Part shown: piece by piece, positions 42,265 through 51,835 of the stretch | How positions within the stretch are numbered: position 1 is the stretch's first letter | Layout: each line of letters begins with the position of its first letter | DNA from: a bacterium | Lineage (GTDB): Bacteria; Armatimonadota; Abditibacteriia; Abditibacteriales; Abditibacteriaceae | Length of the DNA: 64,000 nt | Assembly: GCA_004172935.1 (NCBI GenBank) | Contig: SDZD01000013.1 | Location: 1 to 64,000, forward strand | Direction of reading: 5' to 3' | Made by a program: the position numbers and the translations under genes | Notes under the pieces: generated by a model | Told to the model about the DNA's origin: nothing | Database searches by the model: none | The model's input: only the letters and a program-made list of their open reading frames with translations

Positions 42265-43518
42265 CTATTTGCGAGCGCTAAAGAACACGCTCACTCCGCT
42301 TCGCTCTTTAACTCCATCAGGCAAACTCGCGGCTCGCGTCCGAAAGAAAAAGCCGCGCGAGCCGCCCTGCTTGCGACGTGTTTCAGCCGATTCTTGCAAC
42401 ACAATCTCGTATTCCAATAACACCCTATCCCAGCGAAAACGCTCCACGCTGGCCGAAATCTCGTCGGCAGCAACTGGCCAATGCGCCAGCAACTCCTTCA
42501 ACCGTTCGGCGATTTCGCCCGCATCATCGGGGTCATCCAGCAAAAAGCCAGTGCGCCCTTCTTCCACCGCAATCGAGGCACCAGCCAATCGACTCGTTAG
42601 CACTGGCAAACCACAGGCAAGCGCCTCAACGATAACTAAACCCCATGCCTCGTATTGCGTTGGAAGCGCGAAGCAATCGGCAGCAGCCAAATAACGAGCA
42701 ACTTCGCTGGTGGGGCCAATGGTATGAACGCGCCCTGTGAGGCCCAGCGACTCGATCTCCGAATCGAAGGCCCGCACATTAAGCCTTCCAACCGCCACCA
42801 GATGCACCAGAGGGTCATTCAACTGAGCTATAGCCCGCAACAACGGGCCAAAGCCTTTGCGCTCGGTTTCGTTAGCGACAAACGCGATAACTCGCGCCTT
42901 GGCGGGCAAACCGATCTCGTCTCGCACTCGCACTCGTTCGCGCGAAGCACGAGTAGCGTTGAACTCTTCCGGCGAGAACCCATTGGGGATAATGACGACA
43001 TCCTCTTCGGGAACACCATAGAATCGGTTCAAATCGTCACGAACTTCCGGTGTCAGAGCCACCAACTTATCGTAGTGCCGCGTCCCGAAGTTGCGGCGCT
43101 CGAAACGCAGGGCAACTGGGTGAACGGGGTTAAATTTCTGTTTGAGGAGCGACAACCCTTTGCGCTTTTTGCCCGAAATATCCAGCCACGCGGCATGGAC
43201 GCTTTGCACCCAATAAACGCCGCGAGGCGACATGGCCCCAAACGAAGCCACGCAATCGACGTTGTCCAACTTCTTCAATACCTGCCGAGAACGACGGGCA
43301 AAAGCCCACAGGCGAACCGCAGGGGGACGCAACGGTGCATCGACATGAGCGACTTTAATCGAGGGGTGAAGCTCGGAGCGTTCGCATTCAACACATACAA
43401 GAGTAACGCGGTGTCCGCGCTTCGCCAGAAAGTTAGCCGCTTCCAGTGCGATACGTTCGACTCCCCCACGACGATTAATGCGGGGAAAACACAGAGCGAT
43501 ATGTAAATGTTGGGGCAT
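42265..43518 (-). CDS. GT4-family glycosyltransferase
   Basis: The 417-residue protein has the GT-B plan: N-terminal CFPRINRRGGVERIALEAANFL, donor-domain KARVIAFVANETERKGFGPLL, ADCFALPTQYEAWGLVIVEALACGLPVL with the E-x7-E motif, and SIAVEEGRTGFLLDDPDD. It transfers a sugar from a nucleotide donor, with retention. Its ATG overlaps the stop of the ligase-like gene by one base (TAATG). Acceptor unknown; a surface polysaccharide is likely. Confidence 0.9.
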   Translation of the reverse strand: MPQHLHIALCFPRINRRGGVERIALEAANFLAKRGHRVTLVCVECERSELHPSIKVAHVDAPLRPPAVRLWAFARRSRQVLKKLDNVDCVASFGAMSPRGVYWVQSVHAAWLDISGKKRKGLSLLKQKFNPVHPVALRFERRNFGTRHYDKLVALTPEVRDDLNRFYGVPEEDVVIIPNGFSPEEFNATRASRERVRVRDEIGLPAKARVIAFVANETERKGFGPLLRAIAQLNDPLVHLVAVGRLNVRAFDSEIESLGLTGRVHTIGPTSEVARYLAAADCFALPTQYEAWGLVIVEALACGLPVLTSRLAGASIAVEEGRTGFLLDDPDDAGEIAERLKELLAHWPVAADEISASVERFRWDRVLLEYEIVLQESAETRRKQGGSRGFFFRTRAASLPDGVKERSGVSVFFSARK

Positions 43519-44825
43519 TACGAGTGCGCCCCATCCGAAGAAAAGGGCACCGTGGCCATTGTTTGAGGCGTGTTTGAAGGCAAAGCAGAGGGTAAATTCA
43601 TTGATTTACTAAAACGGCGAAGGCGGGCTTCGTAAATTTGTCGTGCCCGCACTTCAAGAGGTATGCGGCAATAAGCAAGAGTCATTCCAGCCGCCCCCCA
43701 GGCGAGCGTAATTGAGCCACGCCCCCAGTATTGGTCAACCATTCCGTGCAAAATTTTACAGGTCATCAACGCGCATCCAATGGAAAGCAGCGAGAAGCGT
43801 GGGTCGGACGGAGGCAGCAATCGCCGCGAACGCCAACACAAACGGAAAAATACAACGTAAATCCAAGCAAAAGCCAACAACCCAACCAACCCCGATTCGG
43901 CCAGAGTAGACCAAACCACGTTAGTCGCGTCATAGTTTTTGCGAAAACCAACCCCGGCCCCCAGGAAAGGATTCGCCAGAAAATTATCTTCAGCGAGTTT
44001 GACCGACCGATAGCGCGCCCGGATATTGGGACGGTTGGTTCCAAAGCCAAAAGTATATTCCTGGTCGCGCTGTGGTAAAGATTGCCATAAAAGGATGAGG
44101 ACAGGAAAAATCAGAATGGCAACTTTTGCCATCTTAACCGAGGCCCGCCGCATCATCGTGATCATGAAGATGCCGCCCAGCGTCCCGATCCACGCACCAC
44201 GCGACAGCGACAACACAAGCCCCGTCGCGATAAGGAACATCGCAGCCAATAGCGCATGGCGCCCCCAATCCTTGTTCAAAGGGCGACGGGCATAGCCCTT
44301 GGACATCCACAAATCAAGCGCCACGAGAAAGGCTGGGGCCAACGTGCCACCGAAGGCGTTCTTGCCCAGAGCCATGAACGAAAACTTCGTCGCGATACCG
44401 ATGAGCGACCATAATACGGCCACAGGTAGCAAGGAATAGGGAACTAATCGCAGTTCGTCAACGGGCACCATCGTCGAGAAAAGTAGCACTGTCACGACGG
44501 TATAAAGAATCATCTGGATGAACGAAACAACGGCATCCGAACCACGCCACGCGACAAGCGAACCGAGAGCGCACACCAGCAAATATCCGATAATCGGCTG
44601 CGTGAGTGGCCCCATTGATAGCCCATAGCGCGAATGGCGAAGGCGCAGCACCCAGATGATTGAGGTGAGCAGCAAATTGACTTCGGCCATCGAAAAAGCG
44701 AGGCCAAAACCACCGACATTGAACTGGAGGGGCGCCAGCGCAAAAATCAATATGAGCGCCCACAGCGGACGGCGCGACGCCATCAACAGAAATAGGGGCG
44801 CGTAAATCAGCGCGAAAATCTGCAT
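43518..44825 (-). CDS. O-antigen ligase/polymerase-like membrane protein
   Basis: The 435-residue protein has about ten membrane segments and the large loop typical of the WaaL/Wzy_C family, with LSLSRGAWIGTLGGIF before it and NFLANPFLGAGVGFRKNY plus TLAESGLVGLLAF after it; the R and H-containing periplasmic loop is in the usual place. Such proteins join or polymerise undecaprenyl-linked glycans outside the inner membrane. It is embedded among glycosyltransferase genes. Confidence 0.87.
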   Translation of the reverse strand: MQIFALIYAPLFLLMASRRPLWALILIFALAPLQFNVGGFGLAFSMAEVNLLLTSIIWVLRLRHSRYGLSMGPLTQPIIGYLLVCALGSLVAWRGSDAVVSFIQMILYTVVTVLLFSTMVPVDELRLVPYSLLPVAVLWSLIGIATKFSFMALGKNAFGGTLAPAFLVALDLWMSKGYARRPLNKDWGRHALLAAMFLIATGLVLSLSRGAWIGTLGGIFMITMMRRASVKMAKVAILIFPVLILLWQSLPQRDQEYTFGFGTNRPNIRARYRSVKLAEDNFLANPFLGAGVGFRKNYDATNVVWSTLAESGLVGLLAFAWIYVVFFRLCWRSRRLLPPSDPRFSLLSIGCALMTCKILHGMVDQYWGRGSITLAWGAAGMTLAYCRIPLEVRARQIYEARLRRFSKSMNLPSALPSNTPQTMATVPFSSDGAHS

Positions 44826-44959
44826 GTCGGATTGTTCAGTTTGTCATGTCGGCGAAATCTTGCAGTTAGAATCTTTGGAAAACTGACAGTTGCGATTGGA
44901 TTCAATGGTATTATCTCAACAGAGCGAAAAGAGAATCCAAAGCAGCTCCCGCCTCCAAC

Positions 44960-46168
44960 TCACTGCTTCGCCTTCATCTTCTCCATGATAGTGGCAATCG
45001 AGGAAACCCGTCCTTCCCAACTCATAGTGCGCGCCAATTCGCGCCGCGCCGCGCGCTGAGATTCGGGCTTTCCTTCGGCCAAAACCTCACGACAAGCCTG
45101 TATGAAGGGAGCATTGCCCGAAACAGCGCGTACCAGATGGGGGTGTTCATCGCCCACTTCAACGAAACCTGCAACGCGAGTCGAAACAACTGGTAAGCCC
45201 GCAGCCAGATACTCACCAAGCTTGATAGGGTTCAGGCTTTGCGTGAACGAGGTTTCGACATGTGGCACCAAAGCCACATCGAATGCCGTCAAGAACGCGG
45301 GGACATCGGCATACGAAACGGGGCCAGTTAACACCACATTGGGCAGTGGTTCGAGTTTGGCTTGCTCGTCGGCGGGGAGCATATTCGGTCCGACAAGCGC
45401 GATAGTAGCATCAGGAAAAGCCCGCGCCACCTCGGCGACCATCCCGACATCGACACGGTCGGGATGAACGGTACCCAAGTACCCCAACACTGGCTTCTTC
45501 CACTTCGCGGCAACGGGGTGCGGCATAAAATCGCTGTCACCAATGCGCGAATAATGCTCGGCATCAACACCATTGGGAACAAGGTGAAGGTGTTTCGCCA
45601 TATCGCGTTTGCGCTCAAGCAGTTGAGGCGAACATACGATGGTGGCATCGGCCCGTTCGCACAGCAGCGCATCGAAGCGTTGCAAACGGCGCCGACGCTC
45701 AGGTGCCCGTTCCCACACCAGCCAGTCGTCGGTGATGTCGTAAATCAAGCCCGACTCGCCGATATGTCCGGCGTTGTGAGCAGCCCAATGGTTGTTAATC
45801 CACAACACGGGGCGATTCATCTTCATTCGGCGCATAGCGCGCCTCATGCTCCACTGCTCGACTCGTTCGTTGACCCAACGAAATGGTGCGAGGGTGTTGG
45901 GGAGTGGTTGAGGCGGGGCGAAACGGAAAACACCTTCGACGCCCTCAATAGGCTCAATCCCAGCGCTCGGCATGGCTGTTTTTTGCCCGCGCAATCGTCC
46001 TACAAGCCCCAGCACGAAGTTACGGGGCGGCTCGACCCACAAGACCCTCTTCGCCAAATCCGATGAGATGAAGCCATCAACCAGAAATTGGTTACGGCGC
46101 CAAACCTCGTCCCATGCTTCGAGCGAGACAAAGACAATATCGCGCCCTTTGTTATTCGTGCCAATCAT
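44960..46168 (-). CDS. Glycosyltransferase, GT-B fold
   Basis: The 402-residue protein resembles GT4-type enzymes with a shortened N-domain: VLWINNHWAAHNAGHIGESG, LIYDITDDWLVWERAPERR, ATIVCSPQLLERKRD, LHLVPNGVDAEHYSR, PVLGYLGTVHPDRVDV, and PIKLGEYLAAGLPVVSTRVAG. It starts with a 4-base ATGA overlap on the upstream glycosyltransferase gene. A 134-bp gap without a clear gene separates it from the ligase-like gene. Confidence 0.88.
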   Translation of the reverse strand: MIGTNNKGRDIVFVSLEAWDEVWRRNQFLVDGFISSDLAKRVLWVEPPRNFVLGLVGRLRGQKTAMPSAGIEPIEGVEGVFRFAPPQPLPNTLAPFRWVNERVEQWSMRRAMRRMKMNRPVLWINNHWAAHNAGHIGESGLIYDITDDWLVWERAPERRRRLQRFDALLCERADATIVCSPQLLERKRDMAKHLHLVPNGVDAEHYSRIGDSDFMPHPVAAKWKKPVLGYLGTVHPDRVDVGMVAEVARAFPDATIALVGPNMLPADEQAKLEPLPNVVLTGPVSYADVPAFLTAFDVALVPHVETSFTQSLNPIKLGEYLAAGLPVVSTRVAGFVEVGDEHPHLVRAVSGNAPFIQACREVLAEGKPESQRAARRELARTMSWEGRVSSIATIMEKMKAKQ

Positions 46169-47298
46169 GCCCGGCTCCTCCCAACGTTGCGTTGGCGGGC
46201 CTCATCGCACAGGGCGAGCAAACGCTGCGCGTATTGTTTTGCCCCCAGTTCGGCGCACATGCGCGTCGCGCCCTCGTTCATGCTGGCTCGTTCATGCACG
46301 GCATTTTTAACAAGCGGCTCTAAAGCCGCTTCGAGCGGCCATGTGCTACCGCAACCATATTGGAGCAACGTGGGAAGCGCGCCGACTCCCTCGCCAGCGA
46401 TAACGGGAACACCGCGCGAGGACGCTTCGAGTGCCACCATGCCCAGTGGCTCGAACTGAGCAGCCACGACGAAGGCATCGCACGCCGCGAAGAAGTCGTT
46501 GACATCATCTACGAATCCGACGACTTTCATCTTGGATTTCAACGAATCGGGGATGTTGAAGCCTTCGGACGCAGGGCCACCGAAGAGCAGAAACAACTCG
46601 TTGGATGCTTCGAGGGCACGCAGCACATGGCGGAAGCCTTTGCGCTCGTGGGTGCCGCCCAAAAATCCAACCACCATACGATTACCAGCCTCACTGGCCC
46701 ATTGGGAGCGGGCCGATTGGCGCTCGCTTTCGGATGGAAGCGCAATAGGGGGAGCGGAATTAACCTCGACACTGGAGCGTGCGGGTGCCCCGTAGAGCCG
46801 GGTGAACTCTTCGCGCATTAGCTCCGAGATGAACATGACATGCGGGGCATTCTCTTTGGGCAAATGCGCGAGGCGCTTCATGAAGCCATCTTCGAGGCGC
46901 AGCACAATTTCTTCCTGAGCGCGGGTGAGCGCACGTTTGCCACGCCACGGTGCCAATATCCCTCGGTTGGCGGCAGCGCGGGTAAGAAAGTGCAGCCGAA
47001 ACAGGTCGCATTTATCGGCGATTTGGGGTTGGTCACCGTGAACGCAGTCGAAATGGTCGGCGCCGCGCGCCTGAAGCAGGAAGCGGCGTGCAGTGGCCCA
47101 TTTCCAGGCGAAGGCTCGTTCGGGCACGTGAAGAGGACGCCACTGCACATGTGGGCGCAAGTCCTCGCTCAAGAATTTAGCGACCACCGTCACGTCCCAG
47201 TTGGCTTCGAGCAAAATACGACAATCGAGTTCGCACACGCGCGCAATCGCCGAATAGTCGCCGACGGCCTCGAAAACTTTGCAATAAGTCGGGTTCAT
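46165..47298 (-). CDS. GT4-family glycosyltransferase
   Basis: The 377-residue protein starts MNPTYCKVFEAVGDYSAIAR and shows donor-domain features MVVGFLGGTHERKGFRHVLRA, LFLLFGGPASEGF, and ACDAFVVAAQFEPLGMVALEASSRGVPVI with the E-x7-E motif. I choose the ATG at 47298; the upstream codons overlap the preceding gene and do not look like a GT N-terminus. It overlaps the next gene by 4 bases. Confidence 0.88.
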   Translation of the reverse strand: MNPTYCKVFEAVGDYSAIARVCELDCRILLEANWDVTVVAKFLSEDLRPHVQWRPLHVPERAFAWKWATARRFLLQARGADHFDCVHGDQPQIADKCDLFRLHFLTRAAANRGILAPWRGKRALTRAQEEIVLRLEDGFMKRLAHLPKENAPHVMFISELMREEFTRLYGAPARSSVEVNSAPPIALPSESERQSARSQWASEAGNRMVVGFLGGTHERKGFRHVLRALEASNELFLLFGGPASEGFNIPDSLKSKMKVVGFVDDVNDFFAACDAFVVAAQFEPLGMVALEASSRGVPVIAGEGVGALPTLLQYGCGSTWPLEAALEPLVKNAVHERASMNEGATRMCAELGAKQYAQRLLALCDEARQRNVGRSRA

Positions 47299-47312
47299 AT
47301 GCCCAGTAGCGC

Positions 47313-48530
47313 CTACTTTTGCCCCGGAGTCGCCGCGCCTCCTTCGAGTTGTGCCGCGAACAGGCGCGCGTTGCGATCCCACGTCATCTCTTTTGCGCGC
47401 GCAAGACTGCGTTGCTTGATGTCAGCCAAAAACTCCCGGTCTTGATACAAACGCTCCAACTGCTGAGCAACAGAATGAGACTCGCCGGGATTGGCCCACA
47501 GCGCAGCATCGCCGCACGCTTCAGGAACACCACCCAGGGCACAGGAAATAACGGCCAATCCCGAAGCCATCGCCTCGAAGACAACCTGCGTCATGGGGTC
47601 GGGCTTGCGGATAGGGAGCAAAAGCACGTCATGTTCGCGCACGAGACGGGGCACCTCGCTCCGCTCAACGTGGCCCAACCAGCAACCACCAGTGCGTTCG
47701 GCTTTGTCTTTGAGTTCGAGGGCCAATGGCGGCGTTTGCATCCCTTTATCGAACCAGATGTTGCCCGCGATGTCGAGCGAGACGTTCAGCCCCTTCTGTT
47801 TCAGTTCCAGCACGGCCTCAGCAGCGAGGTCGGGGCCTTTGTTCGGGTCGAGACGCGATAGGAACAAGCACTTGAGCGGGGTATCGGGCTGTTGAACTCG
47901 CTCGAACGAGTCGTCGGTGGGGAAAAACGACGTGAGATCGGCGCCATTGGGCAAAACCTGCAACTTGGGTTCGGTGGCGGGAAGGTATTTGCTCGTCCAG
48001 TCGCGGATGTAGCCAGAAAGCGCCCAGATGGTTTCACAGCGCTCGATGGTACGGTTGACATCGGCGAACTGGGTGCGGCACTCATTGGATAATCGTAAAA
48101 ATACGCGCGCATCGGGCAATAAGCGCCCAACATAGAGCGGGGTTTGCCAGTCGTTGAAACACAACACAACATCGGGCTTGATGTGGGGCAACGTGCGTTT
48201 TAGGGCGGCGAAATAGTGCTCTTGATACAGCCACTCGAATTTAGCGAAGCGGCGGCGGACGCGGGTGGAGATGGCGCGCTGTAGGGGCGACAAACTTTCG
48301 CGAGTGACGCCACGCAGGGGATAAAACTTGCCGACATCATAGGTCGTCTCGTTTTCGTGGGGAGCGATGACCGAAATTTTGTGGCCGCGCGCCTCCAAAC
48401 GCCGCGCCTGCTGCATCGTGAAGGTAGCGATGGCGCCACCGATTTGCGGAGAGTAGCGCTCGACCGGGGGCAAGACGTAGCAAATATGAAGGGGCTTAGT
48501 GGCGCGTGCGGGAAGAGTCGGTTCGTTCAC
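47313..48530 (-). CDS. GT4-family glycosyltransferase
   Basis: The 405-residue protein has an N-terminal HICYVLPPVERYSPQIGGAIATF, RARRLEARGHKISVIAPHE-like acceptor part, LSNECRTQFADVNRTIE, LQVLPNGADLTSFFP, CLFLSRLDPNKGPDLAAEAVL and MTQVVFEAMASGLAVISCALGGVPEA. The start is GTG at 48530, overlapping the GT2 stop by GTGA. Acceptor unknown; belongs to the surface-glycan operon. Confidence 0.9.
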   Translation of the reverse strand: MNEPTLPARATKPLHICYVLPPVERYSPQIGGAIATFTMQQARRLEARGHKISVIAPHENETTYDVGKFYPLRGVTRESLSPLQRAISTRVRRRFAKFEWLYQEHYFAALKRTLPHIKPDVVLCFNDWQTPLYVGRLLPDARVFLRLSNECRTQFADVNRTIERCETIWALSGYIRDWTSKYLPATEPKLQVLPNGADLTSFFPTDDSFERVQQPDTPLKCLFLSRLDPNKGPDLAAEAVLELKQKGLNVSLDIAGNIWFDKGMQTPPLALELKDKAERTGGCWLGHVERSEVPRLVREHDVLLLPIRKPDPMTQVVFEAMASGLAVISCALGGVPEACGDAALWANPGESHSVAQQLERLYQDREFLADIKQRSLARAKEMTWDRNARLFAAQLEGGAATPGQK

Positions 48531-49516
48531 GCTTTGATGGTTTCCTTCGAGAAGTTGTGACCGAGATGGTCACGCAGTTTTTGTCCCATCGTGTCGCGGC
48601 GGCGAAAATCGCCCTTATCGCGCTTGATAAGCACAAGAGCCGCACTGAGTCCGGCAAAGAATCCGGCAATCTCGATGGCGAAATAGAAAAGCGCGACTTT
48701 GGGGCGCTCGGCGAAACGCTTGAAAGCACCGCGCAAGGTGCGGAAGAAGTAGCGGCGCATGTAGAGCGAGCGCAGGCCAAAATTGCGCCCTAGAAACGCG
48801 ATGTGGTTGCGGCGCGAGAAGTAGTGGTAGCGCCAATCGAGCCGCTTACCTTTGGCTTGAGGTGCCGCCACATGGTCAACGACGGAAAACGGCGTCCAGA
48901 CGACGCGCCAGCCCAATTTGCCGACACGACAGCAAACATCGGTTTCTTCGCGGACTTCCGTTCCGGTGTAGTCATCGCGCAAGCCGCCCAATTCGGAGAG
49001 AACATCGCGGCGAAAGCTCATGTTGCAACCGGGGAGGTGGAAAACATCGAGGTCGCGGAGGGAATCAGCACCGAAGTTTCCGCCCAAAAAGCCGTAGGAT
49101 TTGAAAGTGCCGATGTCGTCGGCGCCTTTAGTGGCCTCGTCGGGAGTTCCGCGCAAGGCGCGGCCCCCCACGGCTCCTACTTTGGCGTCGGAATAAGGCT
49201 CAACAATTTTTTCGAGCCAGGTGGGGTGAGCATAGGAGTCGTCGTCCAGAAACGCGAGGATTTGCCCGTGAGCGGCCAGTAAGCCCAAGTTGCGCCCGTG
49301 GGTCATGTGACCATAGCCGAGCGGATTCTCGATGTACTGCACGTCCTCGAACTGCGCGACAATATCGCTTGTGCGCTTATCTTTCGAGCCATCGACCACT
49401 ATCACTTCGAGAGGTGCGACAGTTTGCTTTTGCAGATGCAGCAAGCACTGGCGCACGCAATCGGGGCGATTGAGGGTTACGACGATTACTGAAACTGACG
49501 GCCTAGAGTCACTCAA
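48527..49516 (-). CDS. GT2-family glycosyltransferase with C-terminal membrane segment
   Basis: The 329-residue protein has the GT-A core: SVSVIVVTLNRPDCVRQCL, LEVIVVDGSKD, GHMTHGRNLGLLAAHGQILAFLDDDSY with the DDD metal motif, FHLPGCNMSFRRDVLSELGG and a downstream REETDVCCRVGKLGW. A hydrophobic segment near 285-305 could anchor it. The start is TTG at 49516, overlapping the nusB stop by TTGA. This enzyme type often starts rhamnan or exopolysaccharide chains. Confidence 0.88.
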   Translation of the reverse strand: MSDSRPSVSVIVVTLNRPDCVRQCLLHLQKQTVAPLEVIVVDGSKDKRTSDIVAQFEDVQYIENPLGYGHMTHGRNLGLLAAHGQILAFLDDDSYAHPTWLEKIVEPYSDAKVGAVGGRALRGTPDEATKGADDIGTFKSYGFLGGNFGADSLRDLDVFHLPGCNMSFRRDVLSELGGLRDDYTGTEVREETDVCCRVGKLGWRVVWTPFSVVDHVAAPQAKGKRLDWRYHYFSRRNHIAFLGRNFGLRSLYMRRYFFRTLRGAFKRFAERPKVALFYFAIEIAGFFAGLSAALVLIKRDKGDFRRRDTMGQKLRDHLGHNFSKETIKA

Positions 49517-49965
49517 GCAGTTTCCTCGTCAGTGGAAGATTTGCGTTCGGCATCCGCCTCGCGTCCACGTTCGCGCACATAGGCGCCCAAGATGCCATTG
49601 ATGAAACGCGCCGATTCTGCCGTGGAATATTCCTTGGCGAGTTCGACAGCTTCGTTGATGGAAACCGAAGGCGGGATTTCGGGGCGGAACTGAATTTCGT
49701 AGAGCGCCAGACGTAGCAAATTGCGGTCGGCGTTCGCCATGCGCTCCAAAGTCCAACCCGAAGCGAAACGCTCGATGATGGGGTCAATCTCGTCGCGTTT
49801 ATCCCATGCACCACGCGCGACTTGCACGGCGAATACCCAGACCTCGCTCGACGCCTCCGACGCCTCGCGGGCGACCTCGAACACTTCGGCAGGAGTTCCC
49901 CCGCCGACATCCATTTGAAATAACAATCGGAACGCCAATTCGCGCCCGCTTCTTCGTTTGCCCAT
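49513..49965 (-). CDS. nusB: Transcription antitermination factor NusB
   Basis: The 150-residue all-helical protein starts MGKRRSGRELAFRLLFQMDVGG, the NusB opening, and ends with ERMANADRNLLRLALYEIQF, VSINEAVELAKEYSTAESARFINGIL, the most conserved part of the family. NusB with NusE binds boxA RNA. The ATG at 49965 is used because the family begins there. It is fused by overlap to a glycosyltransferase operon, which is unusual; it normally sits near ribH or fmu-type genes. Confidence 0.92.
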   Translation of the reverse strand: MGKRRSGRELAFRLLFQMDVGGGTPAEVFEVAREASEASSEVWVFAVQVARGAWDKRDEIDPIIERFASGWTLERMANADRNLLRLALYEIQFRPEIPPSVSINEAVELAKEYSTAESARFINGILGAYVRERGREADAERKSSTDEETA

Positions 49966-50081
49966 AATCTTTGAACGCGGCAATCGGCAGTTGGAACGCG
50001 GGAATTTGAGTCAAGATGTGAGGTTACCCTGCACTACTCGCCCTCCTTTTCCTTGTTCGAGTTGCCAATCCCCGCGTTCTA

Positions 50082-51425
50082 CTAGCTCATTCTCCGTTTC
50101 AGAAAGTCCGTAGACAGTTCGCCACGCTGGAAATATTCGTTTTCGAGGATTCGCAAATGAAAATCCCGCGTGGTAGCGATGCCTTCGAGACGGGTTTCCA
50201 ACAGCGCTCGCTCCATTTTTGCAATCGCTTCAGCTCGCGTTGGCGCGTGAACGATGATTTTGGCGAGCAAGGAATCGTAAAAGGGCGGCATCTGGTAGCC
50301 GCCGAACAAGTGCGAGTCGACGCGCACACCGCGACCACCGGGGGGATCGAAGTGAACGATGGTCCCCGCACTGGGTTGAAAGTTCTTATTGGGGTCTTCC
50401 GCAGTGAGGCGACACTCGATGGCGTGGCCCTCGAAAGTGATGTCTTCCTGCGTGAAGCGCAAAGGTTCGCCCGCCGCGACACGGAGCTGCTCCTGAATCA
50501 GGTCGATGCCGGTGATTTCTTCGGTGACGGGATGCTCGACCTGAATACGGGTGTTCATCTCCATGAAGAAGAATTCGCCGGTTTTGGAAACCAGAAATTC
50601 GATGGTGCCCGCGTTTTGATAGCCTACCGCTTTGGCGCCCAATACCGCTGCTTCGCCGAGAGCGCGGCGGGTTTCTTCGGGAATGAAAGCGCATGGCGCC
50701 TCTTCGACCATTTTCTGGTGGCGGGCGGTTTGAACAGAGCAGTCGCGCTCGCCGAGGTGGACGACGTTGCCGTGGGCATCGGCCAGAATCTGGACTTCGA
50801 TGTGGCGCGGCTCGATGAGATATTTCTCGATGTAGACCTCATCGTTGCCAAAGGCCGCTGCGGCCTCGTTCTGGGCCATTTGCAGCATTTTGGGGAGTTC
50901 TTCCTCCGTCAACACAACGCGCATACCCTTGCCACCGCCACCAGCGGAGGCTTTGACGATGACCGGGTAGCCGATCAGACGGGCGGCTTCGAGGGCTTCG
51001 GCTTCGCCGTTTACCGGGCCGGGGGTGCCGGGCATGATGGGCACACCAGCTTCGCGCATCGCTTCGCGGGCGGAGGATTTATTGCCCATGCGGTCGATGG
51101 CGGCGGGCGGCGGGCCGATGAACTTGATGTTGGCCTGTTCGCAGATTTCGGCGAACGACGAGTTCTCGCTGAGAAAGCCGTAGCCGGGATGGATGGCGTC
51201 GGCCCCGGTGATAATGGCAGCACTGACGACGTTGGCGATATTGAGATAGGACTCTTTGGCAGCGGGTGGGCCAACGCACACACTCTCGTCGGCCATTTGA
51301 ACCGCGCGCGAGTTGCGGTCGGCACTCGAATGGACGGCGACGGTTTGAATGCCCATTTCGCGGCAGGCGCGGATGACGCGCACCGCAATTTCGCCGCGAT
51401 TGGCAATGAGAACTTTGGAGAACAT
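50082..51425 (-). CDS. accC: Biotin carboxylase subunit of acetyl-CoA carboxylase
   Basis: The 447-residue protein covers the full biotin carboxylase: FSKVLIANRGEIAVRVIRAC, IHPGYGFLSENSSFAEIC, the ATP-grasp loop KASAGGGGKGMRVV, HLGERDCSVQTARHQKMVEE (one residue longer than the usual QRRHQK), EMNTRIQVEHPVTEEITG and the C-terminal domain. It carboxylates biotin carried on a BCCP. It lies 68 bp after the small lipoprotein gene and 116 bp before nusB on the same strand. The AccB-like protein in this operon lacks the biotin lysine, so AccC must serve another BCCP or the arrangement is unusual. Confidence 0.96.
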   Translation of the reverse strand: MFSKVLIANRGEIAVRVIRACREMGIQTVAVHSSADRNSRAVQMADESVCVGPPAAKESYLNIANVVSAAIITGADAIHPGYGFLSENSSFAEICEQANIKFIGPPPAAIDRMGNKSSAREAMREAGVPIMPGTPGPVNGEAEALEAARLIGYPVIVKASAGGGGKGMRVVLTEEELPKMLQMAQNEAAAAFGNDEVYIEKYLIEPRHIEVQILADAHGNVVHLGERDCSVQTARHQKMVEEAPCAFIPEETRRALGEAAVLGAKAVGYQNAGTIEFLVSKTGEFFFMEMNTRIQVEHPVTEEITGIDLIQEQLRVAAGEPLRFTQEDITFEGHAIECRLTAEDPNKNFQPSAGTIVHFDPPGGRGVRVDSHLFGGYQMPPFYDSLLAKIIVHAPTRAEAIAKMERALLETRLEGIATTRDFHLRILENEYFQRGELSTDFLKRRMS

Positions 51426-51493
51426 GGTTTGGGAGTTGTTAGTTACTAGTGGTTAGTTTTTAGTCAGGCACTGGCTAGTAACCAACAGCTACA

Positions 51494-51835
51494 TTAGCGG
51501 GACACCGTGCCTGTTTGTGGATTGTACTGGAGGGGCTTACTCGTTACGCTGTCGATCCACATGCTGGCGGGGATACCCTTGCAAGCGGTTTTGGCTTCCT
51601 CGATTGTTGCGGGTGCTTTGCCTTCGTTGTCGTTTTTGATCATGCCCAAAGTCTGGTTAATTTGGGAGATGTTGTTGTCGGTATCAATATTTTTCGCCAT
51701 GTCCATCGAGCGGCCAAGGGCGGTCTTTTTATCGGTCGAGGCGGTTTCGGCCTGAGTGTTGGCATCTGGGATAGGGCCACTGCAACCGACAAGGGCCACT
51801 GCCAACGCGGGCAAAAGATACAGCGATTTCTTCAT
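51494..51835 (-). CDS. Small lipoprotein between accB-like and accC
   Basis: The 113-residue protein starts MKKSLYLLPALAVALVGCSG with a lipobox LVGC and C18. The rest is polar and probably partly helical, with a C-terminal stretch SMWIDSVTSKPLQYNPQTG. The start is fixed by the 4-base ATGA overlap with the accB-like stop. It is not part of any acetyl-CoA carboxylase that I know; function unknown. Confidence 0.72.
   Translation of the reverse strand: MKKSLYLLPALAVALVGCSGPIPDANTQAETASTDKKTALGRSMDMAKNIDTDNNISQINQTLGMIKNDNEGKAPATIEEAKTACKGIPASMWIDSVTSKPLQYNPQTGTVSR

Noticed and set aside
50157..51449. A 430-codon open frame on the plus strand opposite accC
   Set aside because: It mirrors accC over its full length, encodes a low-complexity D/G/F/R-rich product without family features, and is explained by the codon bias of a GC-rich gene read on the other strand.
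51438..51480. Inverted GTTACTAG / CTAGTAAC pair between accC and the lipoprotein gene
   Set aside because: Short, AT-rich and without a T-run; probably a chance or decayed repeat, too weak to call a terminator or operator.
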